Positions 55,301 through 64,000 of a stretch of 64,000 nucleotides of DNA are shown piece after piece (within the stretch, counting starts at the first letter, position 1; the number at the start of each line of letters is the position of its first letter). The notes beneath the pieces were generated by a model. It did not search any database. It was not told the origin of the DNA and saw only the letters and a program-made list of their open reading frames with translations. A program made the translations under genes and the position numbers. Source of the stretch: Nemopilema nomurai (Eukaryota; Cnidaria; Scyphozoa; Rhizostomeae; Rhizostomatidae); NCBI GenBank assembly GCA_003864495.1, contig ML133401.1:5881189-5945188 (forward strand). Direction: 5' to 3'.

Positions 55301-58300
55301 TCCAACTGCCTTGAAACTCGCCTGTTCGTTTAAATTATTAAGTAATATTTTCGTATGTCCAGCAAAATACTGGTTTAATTTAAAATTTCCCCTGACCTGA
55401 AATTGTATGTGCTGATCGTAAGACATAAGCGTAGTTTGTTTTAGAAACACCTTGAAATTGCTGCAGACATCTTTGCAGGCTAAACATAAGGATTATTAAG
55501 GTCTAGTTGGAATACCAGCAGGGTAAAAGTTGGGGCCCAAGGTTATTTTAATTTTAAAATCGGAAGTGGTAAAGCCTAAAGAAGGGATTTCGGGTTTTGC
55601 ATTGTGCATAATGAATATGAAGTCCTTTAAAAATTCTCTTTAAAAATTACATCGTACAACACCTGAGAGCTATCACAAAGTAAAAGCTTCTTCGATATGA
55701 GCAGCATTTTACAAGATAGCTGATTTCATGCGCTTTCAAATGTGTGAGGGTTTCATATTTTCATCATCTTCTCTGCCACTGTCAACAGTCGAGTTTAGAT
55801 TTTCTTCATATTCTTTTTCAGTATTCAAAAGAAACACAACACGAGAAAATCCTCAGAGGTCTTTCAGTGGGAATAGCACTGGTATGCAAACACATTTCAG
55901 CTATTGTTCAATTTTTTACCGCTGGTGCTCAGCCCCACCGATAGCTCAGTTGGTAGAGCGGAGGACTGTAGATGTTCTTGACACGTGATATCCTTAGGTC
56001 GCTGGTTCGAATCCGGCTCGGTGGAGTACTTTTTTCCTTGGCTTAAGATGAAACATCTCTTTCTTTTTGGATAATTTTTTTGTTATACATTCAAATACCC
56101 CGGAATTGACCTTAGAAATTTAAATAAAAAATTCCAAAACACAGAGGCACTACACACCTTTTTTTATAAGAATAACTAATTTTTTCCGAGCCTCGATATT
56201 CTTATAAATTTTCGATTTTGCCCCTAACATTTTTCTTAAATAATTCTGTCTAACACAAAGTGTAAATTTGCCCTGAGATAAAAAAAACGATATTAAATCT
56301 TTTTGATGGGTTGCTTCATTATAAATTTCAACAAAACAAACAGCACAATGTCGAATAGACAGTTGTTTTGCTTTTGGAGAAAACTCGGATTAAGGATAAA
56401 TTGTAATATTTACGAAGGTTGAACCTGGCATAACTCTTAAACTACTCTGAAATTTTAGCAATTTTGAGCCTCAATATTGTTGTAGATTTTATTCTAATAA
56501 AAAGAAAAATGTGTATGTAGCATCCATCGTTCGTTTTTAAAATGACATGTGAACGATCCGTTTTCACTGATGCACACCGAAAAAGAAGTCTGATTCCTTT
56601 TTAGTTTATCAGAACTTCAAAAGGAACTAAAATTTAAGTTGATTGTTGAAGAGACAGAGTTATTTATGCTGCAAAAGATTACTCCTAAGAAACTTTTAAA
56701 TAATTGCATCAGCTGTTTTTATTTACGTTGCTTTTAATTTTTTTATCTTTATTCAAAGAGCCTGGATTTTGGTATAAGATAAAATTTATTAAAGTTAAGC
56801 GATTTTTCGTCAAAAACTTGTGTCAAACAGAAAAATAACGCAACGTGTCAATATGATTTTTTTAAAATATCGTTGATCTTCCTTTTCGCAACGAAAATTA
56901 TTTTGCATATGCCAAGAATCACATTGATGTTAAATAAAGAAGCAATTTTGTAGTTGATACCTACCAAGTTTTGTCATAAGAGAAAAGGAACGAACTTCTT
57001 TGAGGACCCACCCAATGGGTGGCAAGCCACTATAGGCTTTTAAGGATCACATGTTTATTTTTCAACATCTTCTTTCTAAAAAAATTTCAATTATTTCAAT
57101 ACGCCACACTCTTGTGGCCCTTTTCAATATACAGGCTGAGGGAAAAGTCTCCACCTGGTTTGCAGATGACCAGGGATTCCCACCTGTCCCCAGTTAAACT
57201 ACCCCTTTCGGATAATTTTGCAAATGTTCTAATTGCAATTGTGGCTGTGTACAATTGTGAAAGTAAACAATTGCTATTTTTAACGATGAATAATACCGCC
57301 ATAAATTATTTTTCAAATAATATATTTCATTGACATAGACGATGTACGGGAGAATGGAAGAGGCAGATGCACTTATCGAGAGCTTAACAGCCGATAAGGT
57401 ACGTATTCGAAGCAAGACCCGTCTGGTTTCAAACCATGGTAAACCTTGACGCAATTTGGTAACCATCTTGTTTCCGTGGGCGAAGGATGTGTGCAATTCT
57501 ACAAATGGTCAAGGCGCAATTTTGAAAGCTTGAAGGCATGAACAAAATGGGTGCTTACTATTTGGTGCCACCCCTTCAAGCGTATCAAACAATTTCGGTC
57601 TATTAATCGGACACTTATAGCAGCTATAATATCAAGATAAAACAAGTAGGATCGCTTCCATTGGAGTAGACTCGAATCTCTTTGGAAGTGTTCATTAGTA
57701 TATCATGCGGATGGATCTTTGTATGTGATGACTTAAAACTTCCCCGAAAATATCTGATGCGCTTTAAATTGAGCCATGCATCATACACATATCTTGCATG
57801 GTTAGTAACAGAAAGCCCCCTTTCAATGCAACTTCATACTCTTCATGTCTTAAAAGTTTAAGGGCTTACACTGGACCATCCAGTGTTTTGAACTCGAAGC
57901 TACCTTGACCCTCGAACCATTGATAGAAGGTAGTTGCCTGTGCCTCGCTGAAATGTCGAAAACACTGATTTCATGAACAACAACAGCGTACTGCTTATGC
58001 GAGGGCTATGTCATAAACATCGTCGGACTATTCTTGTTTTGCCAGGATCCGATTTTGAGGCGAAGCGGAATGTACACAACTGCTTTGGCGTACGCCGGCA
58101 CTGGGAACAACCGAGCCATTCGCCAGCTTCTTCACGTGGCGGTAAATATGATTCCTTTCACACAGTTTTGTATGCGATTTCCCTTTCATTCTTAAGCACC
58201 TCTTAGGAGCGGTTGCCTGTAAGGGTCTCATCACCCGTTTAAGACTTTGTCCCCATAGTGACTGGGAAAACAGCCACTACTTCTTAGGCAATGATGTGCA

Positions 58301-61300
58301 AATAGGCCTTTTGATCTCGAGCCTAATGTCCGCAGGATCACTCAATTCCACACACGCACACTTCTCATGTACACAGAATGGCTCCAAATTTTTTTATAAT
58401 TATGCCACGACAGCCCTCTTAAAAGGTCCGCTCAGCGATACTTGATGGAGAATTTACCCATTGGTTGTAGAAAACGTGCAAATAGGCAATTGATTTGTCA
58501 ACAAAGGCAAACAAATAATAGCCATTTTCATAACCCTTGCAAGAAGGTGCTTCAACGATTGAAACCAGTTCTTTTTACGTTATACATTATAAAAGTATAA
58601 CGATTTCTCACCAAGGTTATTCCCTACAATTAATATAGAAGTTTGAAACCCCCAGTTTGGCTTATTTGAAGCCTCTTCTCTATAGTTTGTCAATTCTGAG
58701 CGGCTTATCTAAGTGCCGTCATCTAGTATGTTTGGACTTCAAAGTTTGAAACGACCCACGCTGTACGATGGAAGTTAGGGAAAACGAAACACTCTGTAGC
58801 TCAGCACAACAAAGTTACCTTTTGCATATATGTTAAGGTTTCAATAGAGTTCCCTCTGGATACCTTGTCGTGGTCAGATTCAATGTCTTCTTCTAAGCGA
58901 TACCTTCTTCTAAGACATGTTTGGGTGTTATATCAAGTTTTCCGTATCCTTTTTTATATTTCTTTATTCCAGGTCCGGTAGTGTAGTAGTGTTTTATTGA
59001 TATCCCTTGGATTCCCCCTCTCCTCCACTCCCTTCTCCTCCCCTCCCCTCCCCTTTCTTTCCCTGCGAAGCTTTGACTGTAGTCTTTTGCATCTCCCTAC
59101 TTGGTTATGCCTTTCATGTTTTCCAGGTCAGTGATGTCGATGATGACGTCAGACGTGCTGCTGTAACATCAATTGGATTTATTCTCTTCAGGTACTCGAG
59201 TCCAGCTTATCTTTAACAGCGGATTGTTATCTGATGATGACGCATGTTTTGACCCAATCATTTCCACATCCCCATCTCTTGTAAATCAGTTTACAGAACA
59301 ACTTCGTTTTTTTGCCATGTTCGCCTGTAAAATATATGTTTATTAAGGTCACCACGTGCGATTATTGTCATTGGACTCCCAGGTTTCGCGAATCTGATCT
59401 TTCCTTAAATTATTTTTGCTTGGGTACAGGGCATTCTGTTTCTTTTTTCTGAGATGGTCAAAGACGTCTCCTAAACAAACGTCTAAGAAAATTCTTAACA
59501 CTCAAACTGATTATGGCTAATTCTAAGTCATCATAGCCTTAATGATGTTTGATGGAGCTTGTACTGGACGTTTTCAAAAACATTCTCTTCCAAAAAGAAA
59601 TTGCACGTTACGTTAACATCTGCGGTTTTTTCTCTTTTTTACTTTGCTAGTCATTTAAATGTTCTTTCGAAGATAACATTTCCCCTATTAAAAATAAGCA
59701 AAGTATCCGAAGAAGAATAGGAAAGTATGTTTTGGGAAATTTAGTCTACTTCAAAAACCTCAGGAAACAAATTAGGATGAAAGCAATTTGGTTTTTGAGA
59801 GATCATTTTATCATACCGAAATCTGTTGCTGTGCAAATTCGCAATGAAAGAAGTTTGTTAACCCGATAAACTCGTTAGCAAGTAGACTAAAAAGTGCGAA
59901 TTAGTCAATGCTAGTGTAGAGATCCTACAAAGACAAAAATTGACAAATATGACTTGACCATTGAGAAATGAGAACAAATGCAAGATTTAGTTTGTCGATT
60001 GTCATCTTTGTCGTACAAAGTGACAAGGAAACACCAGTTCCTTTCTGCTCAGTTCAACCTGTGCTTAACAGTAGTGGCTGGCACAAAACTGTGTTTTGTC
60101 CTGTTTGCCTGCTCCTTTATTCATAAAGAACATCCAGTTCCCCAGGTTTTATTGCTATTACACTTGAAAATGACAGTGTGACATGTCCAATAGCCCGGTT
60201 TTCACCCCCCTTCTAATTGTGCTGGGTAATTATCATTATAACGATAATGAATAACTTGTCGAGGTACAAGTAACATTTTTAGGGTATTGTCTAGTCACAA
60301 ACGAAAATCTCTGTTTTACCAGTTAGCATAGGGACATTTTGCTGCAGTTGAAATGTTTGCCACCTCAGTCTCAACATTGGTTATCATTTTAATGACAGGA
60401 CCCCTGAACAGTGTCCAAGTGTTGTTTCATTGCTGTCTCAAAGTTATAACCCAAACGTCAGATATGGTGCTGCATTGGCTCTTGGGATAGCCTGCGCTGG
60501 GACAGGAAACAAAGTGAGTTATTCTTTAGGTAGCCTGCTAATACAACATCCTTCCTAGATGGACTTGGTCATGCGTGTTGATTCTTTATTTTGTTGTGTT
60601 GCGGCTGAAAAAGTGCTTATGATTAATCATGGTAACTTCTGTTTGGGCGCTAGACAATTTATGTCGGAAATACGACTGTATAGATTAAATGGCCGAAATG
60701 CTGACCTCTTCAATAGTCACACAGAGTAAAACATTAAGAAGCAGAAAACTATAACGCTATCCTCGTTTGATGGCTTTTGAAAATGAACCATAGTAAAAAT
60801 GCCACGGAATTTCAAGGTGCACATTGGCCACATCCTTTAGACTCTATACACTAAATTGTTGATTTTATTTGTCTTTCCTTTGGCTCTATTTCTAAACGAG
60901 AGCTGAATTATCTCAAAAACAAGGTCATGGACATATTCGTTGATTTTCGTGTCATGGAAGAACTTTCAAAACCTACAATGATTTTATGAGGTTCTGGCTT
61001 GATACCCACTGAGAAACGACCCAGCAGAAGATTGTGGAGCTCAATAAAAGCTGTTGTTCTTTGTTGACCGGTTGAAGTTCTTCAAGCCAATAAAGATAAG
61101 CGCGAATCCTGATTTCAATGAGCGCTGCTTAAACCTTATTTGAAGCGCAGATGGGCAACGAAGACTTTCTCGCTTGCTGAGTTTTGCTTCACCAGCCCCG
61201 CTCCAGTCAGTTCTTTAAACGAAAATTTTATCTGTGCCAAGGGTCAGTCTTGCAAGAGTGATGTTTATGATAACTAGCATTCTGTAGGCGACAACATTGT

Positions 61301-64000
61301 AGCGGTCTCCTGAATTTGTCAACATGTCTTTCTGTCCACGGATGTATTGCTTTGCAATACCGCAAACAATTTGTGTAAGGACGTTATTTCTTGGAAATGG
61401 AGTATCTCCACGAGAAAGGAATTTGCCCAGGCAATAGTTAGAGATAGGGGGTCGAGCTTCTGCCAAAAATAGTAGCTCATATCATATGTTACATTTTTTT
61501 AGATTAAGTTCACCATTTATTGGCATTTTCATTATTAGTGCTTTAATTTTTTCTATATTTGCATTTTCCTGATAAGAGCTTTTTAAGCTGATTTAATTAT
61601 CATTATCATTAAAGATGATTAAACTAGCGATCACAACCATTATCATAATTATTTTATTATTTCTTTCGCATTGACAAAAACCATCTTAAATGTCAATTAA
61701 TTGAGCCAACCACTTTAGTTCTTTGAATCACATACTATGTTTTCTGTTTCCGTAATAAACCTCGGTAATAAATCTTTCTAACCGCCTACCATTTTTATAT
61801 CTATGCTAAAAACACAAAACTAGTCAAGCCAAGTATAAATTTTTAAGAAAATTTGTGTTTGTGCATTAGCTATATAATAATGATGAAGTTGAAAAAAATC
61901 GCTGTTATGGGTGTGATGGAGAAAGCTGTTTCCTTCACGCCATTTGCACTTTGATTCCCAGACGGACTCTTATGGTTGCCTATGAAAGTTCGCCTATGAA
62001 AGTTCGCCTATGAAAGTTCGCCTATGAAAGTTCGCCTATGAAAGTTCGCCTATGAAAGTTCGCCTATGAAAGTTCGTCTATGAAAGTTCGCCTATGAAAG
62101 TTCGTCTATGAAAGTTCGCCTATGAAAGTTCGCTTATGAAAGTTCGCCTATAAAAGTTCGCTTATGAAAGTTCGCTTATGAAAGTTCGCCTATGAAAGTT
62201 CGCCTATGAAAGTTCGCCTATGAAAGTTCGTCTATGAAAGTTCGCCTATGAAAGTTCGCTTTGCAGTCAGGTTATTCATGCAGCCTGAAGCAAACATGCG
62301 TGTTTCCTAGGCCTCTTTACTGAAACTTTGTCTCATCGGTTTTTCTCGCTTTTTTATTGCTTTTTTATTTTTATTACACACCAATGCTAAATGTTGGCTC
62401 CATAAGCTTGTCCGGTTTTGTGGTTGCATTGTGTTTAATGTCGCTCTTGGTTTTTAATTTGCAGGAAGCGATAGCCTTGGTCGAACCGATGATGAACGAC
62501 CCGGTCAACTACGTCAGACAAGTACGTGTCAATTCATGTCGTCTTTCTCGAACTTAGACAGCGTGGCATAATGACTTCTCCCAAAAGGTCTTTCTTAGGC
62601 CTGGGGATTGTGAAGGTATTGTTTTGATGACGTAACAAAAATCCAACTAATGTCTACTTCAGGAAGCCTCTAGACACGATCATTCACGCAAAACTGCCCC
62701 GAAGTACTTTGATCGTCAAAGGTGAAAGTCGAGGCCTAACCGCCTTTTCCTTCCTCAAACTGTCCATTGTTAATTGTCATGGCGTTAATGATGACATGCA
62801 TGTTCTGCACTGTGCCAGTCTGTGTCTTCGTAGGAATCCCCCTTAGAGTAAGCCTGGGTTCCACTGGTCGTCTCACATCTTTGGCCTTGTGTTACCACAC
62901 GGCCTTAGTTCACCAGACATTTCAGAATCTCAACAACCTTAATTTTTCTGTCAAAAGTCGAACTCTCTGACAGTGCTTTGTTAACTTTCTGGAAAGTCAT
63001 GCACGAAGACACGGCTTCTACCATTTCACAAAGATTCCTTGTCACACATCTGTTATGCCGCGGGTCTATGTCATAACTTGTTGCCTGTTGTCAGATATAG
63101 AAAGCATATTTTGAATTTCACTGTCAAGTTTAACTTTATCTACCATTTTATCGGCCTTGTAGAGCAGCAATGACTTTTTAAGAAAAACCTGGTTTGCAAT
63201 TTTCTAATAATTTTCACTGGTAACTTTATCCATTTTCAAATATAGGGTGCACTGCTGGCTTCTGCTTTGATTGCCATCCAACAGACCGAAGCAACCTGTC
63301 CTAAGGTAAACAAAAGATTATATCTTCTTATGCAATACTTGTGTATGTGGCCATTTTCCACGACCTTTTAGGCTAGCTGTGGGCAATATTAATATTTCTA
63401 CGGCTTCTGTTTGCTTCTGCCAGCTATGTACATATCAATTAAAAATCCAATCTTAACGAGTCTTTCTGCTTTTAAACAATCTCCAAGTATTTGAGCTGAG
63501 TGGAGAAGGCGATGCCATTAATCCATAGATGTTTTGTTCAAATTTCAAGCTGCTTAGGTTCACACCACAAATTACTTTGATATCAATGACGAGGCCTTTG
63601 GAAAATTGTAGCTTTGACAAGATGTTTTTCGGAAGGGTACTGACAAAGCCCTCAATATCTTTTGGGACCTTTAATTTTCTGTAGATGTTTCATTTGCCAT
63701 CCATTTAAAAGTGCGGATGTTATTTATTTATGTCGTTCAGATGCATGCTGGGTAGAATTCTTTTCTTAGGTACCCGGGGCCTCACACTTCTTCCTGCGCT
63801 TATTTATGAAGGTTGAAACTCTTCATTTCTGCCTGATGCACCATAGCGCAGCGATTTTTGAAATTAGAATCAATTAGAGGCCTAAGGGGTAAATCATTGC
63901 CATTTTGGTTCATTTGAGAATTTTTACCTTAGCTCCGAGTCTTTATTTTTTGGGAAAAATTGCTTTTAATCAAGTTTTCAACTTCACAGGTGAAGTTTCC
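37349..64000 (+). CDS. PSMD1: PSMD1 / Rpn2, 26S proteasome non-ATPase regulatory subunit 1 (3' end beyond window)
   Basis: Large scaffold of the proteasome 19S base; it holds the lid and ubiquitin-receptor subunits near the ATPase ring (family knowledge). Twenty-eight phase-consistent exons give about 722 codons; the last exon starts at 63990 and leaves the window. The start [20 protein letters not shown] aligns with the human N-terminus. Downstream are [35 protein letters not shown] and [12 protein letters not shown] of the helical N-terminal domain. A charged, poorly conserved linker follows in exons 11-12 (residues about 275-325). From about residue 400 come proteasome/cyclosome repeats with the Gly/Ala-rich pattern, for example [34 protein letters not shown] and [15 protein letters not shown]. 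The first exon codes only six full codons. The gene is head-to-head with NCBP2. Its introns host a hAT-like element, a tRNA gene and a minisatellite. Confidence 0.98.
37860..41200. other. CpG-poor block in the 5' part of PSMD1
   Basis: Counted directly: about 6 CpG in 38041-39060 against about 33 in 41221-42240. The edge near 41.2 kb falls inside intron 4, with no exon, repeat or gene border there. Exons 2-4 lie inside the block and exons 5-28 outside it. Confidence 0.65.
45844..47010. mobile_element. hAT-type DNA transposon, non-autonomous, in PSMD1 intron 11
   Basis: A 1167-bp element begins CAGGGGCGGCG and ends with the reverse complement CGCCGCCCCTG, giving 11-bp perfect terminal inverted repeats; looser similarity (ACTATT) continues inward. 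It is flanked on both sides by the perfect 8-bp target duplication atacatta (45836-45843 and 47011-47018). An 8-bp duplication and CAGGG-type ends are typical of the hAT superfamily. No transposase motif was recognised; the longest internal open stretch is 139 codons at 46359-46778 minus, so the element is probably non-autonomous. It lies between PSMD1 exons 11 and 12 and should be spliced out. Confidence 0.87.
49351..49373. repeat. ATTT microsatellite
   Basis: Five to six ATTT units in PSMD1 intron 12, about 110 bp upstream of exon 13. Confidence 0.85.
49868..49917. repeat. Tandem duplication of a 25-bp unit
   Basis: Two adjacent 25-bp copies, cttgtgaatc(t/c)caatcc followed by ggatttat, at 49868-49892 and 49893-49917, with one mismatch. 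They lie in PSMD1 intron 13, 51 bp before exon 14. Confidence 0.85.
55935..56025 (+). tRNA. tRNA-Tyr (GTA anticodon) with an 18-nt intron
   Basis: The acceptor stem CCACCGA (55935-55941) pairs perfectly with TCGGTGG (56018-56024), and A56025 is the discriminator base. D arm GCTC-AGTTGGTA-GAGC, anticodon stem GAGGA/TCCTT, anticodon GTA at 55968-55970, and T loop GGTTCGAATCC with B-box form are all present. An intron of about 18 nt (about 55972-55989) follows position 37, the canonical place and usual for eukaryotic tRNA-Tyr. CCA is not encoded. The gene is nested in intron 21 of PSMD1 in the same orientation, 53 bp after exon 21, and is followed by a T6 run. The mature length of 73 nt before CCA is normal. 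Confidence 0.97.
56030..56035 (+). terminator. RNA polymerase III T-run terminator
   Basis: Six T residues start 5 nt after the tRNA-Tyr gene, the usual Pol III stop signal. Confidence 0.8.
59022..59064 (+). repeat. Polypyrimidine tract of CTCCC type
   Basis: A run of C and T broken by a single A, in PSMD1 intron 23, ending about 60 bp before exon 24. Such tracts can adopt triplex DNA, and it may also widen the acceptor's pyrimidine environment; both are inferences. Confidence 0.7.
61978..62257. repeat. 20 x 14-bp minisatellite
   Basis: The unit gcctatgaaagttc repeats with an exact 14-bp period over 280 bp, 20 units. Variants gtct, gctt and ctataaa occur in a few copies. It lies in PSMD1 intron 25 and ends about 200 bp before exon 26. 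The period is not a multiple of three and the array is intronic, so it is not coding. Confidence 0.95.

Larger units (their letters stand above)
37349..64000 (+). other. PSMD1: Exon map of PSMD1
   Basis: Coding exons with GT-AG borders and continuous phase: 37349-37367; 39457-39500; 40015-40088; 40381-40444; 42694-42799; 43096-43232; 43382-43444; 43933-44010; 44485-44550; 44912-44980; 45511-45665; 47387-47486; 49484-49621; 49968-50056; 50537-50615; 50885-50984; 53019-53092; 53630-53690; 54167-54217; 55028-55104; 55822-55881; 57339-57398; 58046-58141; 59127-59191; 60399-60513; 62465-62521; 63246-63305; 63990-beyond 64000. The longest introns are 1 (37368-39456), 4 (40445-42693), 12 (47487-49483), 16 (50985-53018) and 25 (60514-62464). 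Apart from the mobile element, tRNA and repeats listed separately, I see nothing functional in the introns. Confidence 0.93.

Noticed and set aside
61978..62257. A CRISPR-like array
   Set aside because: The units are 14 bp with no spacers, inside an intron of an animal gene; it is a minisatellite.

Overview
The window is eukaryotic nuclear DNA from an animal. It is AT-rich, genes are split by GT-AG introns of about 0.1-3.4 kb, and every gene has clear metazoan orthologues, including a centriolar CEP164 and an animal-type Na+,K+-ATPase alpha subunit. Intergenic DNA and parts of the genes are rich in CpG while other gene parts are strongly CpG-depleted. That mosaic, with the intron density, suits an invertebrate such as an anthozoan cnidarian; the taxon is an inference and not proven. 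Most gene models were rebuilt exon by exon from splice sites, reading phase and family similarity.

Layout, left to right. (1) 290-5973, minus: 5' two-fifths or so of CEP164 (centriole distal appendage protein), running off the left edge. (2) 5974-12185: no gene recognised. (3) 12186-25669, minus: a complete 17-exon Na+,K+-ATPase alpha subunit gene (1026 residues). (4) 25670-35576: about 10 kb with no gene recognised. (5) 35577-37024, minus: complete 3-exon NCBP2 (CBP20, nuclear cap-binding RRM protein, 153 residues). (6) 37025-37348: a 324-bp bidirectional promoter interval. (7) 37349-64000, plus: first 28 exons of PSMD1 (26S proteasome subunit Rpn2), running off the right edge after about 722 codons. 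Its introns hold a 1167-bp hAT-type transposon with intact 8-bp target duplication, an intron-containing tRNA-Tyr(GTA) gene, and a 20 x 14-bp minisatellite.

The four proteins are housekeeping or cell-biological components (ciliogenesis, ion gradients, mRNA cap binding, proteasome) and form no shared pathway. NCBP2 and PSMD1 are head-to-head and probably share a promoter. Two observations stand out. First, the Na+,K+-ATPase carries Arg and Glu at the two border positions of the H1-H2 loop that set cardiac-glycoside sensitivity, the same charge pattern as rodent resistant alpha-1. Second, there are sharp CpG-poor blocks in the 5' part of each gene (about 4-6 CpG per kb against 22-37 per kb outside, counted by hand), covering introns and exons alike, which looks like a footprint of germline gene-body methylation. 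No new enzymatic or defence system was found.
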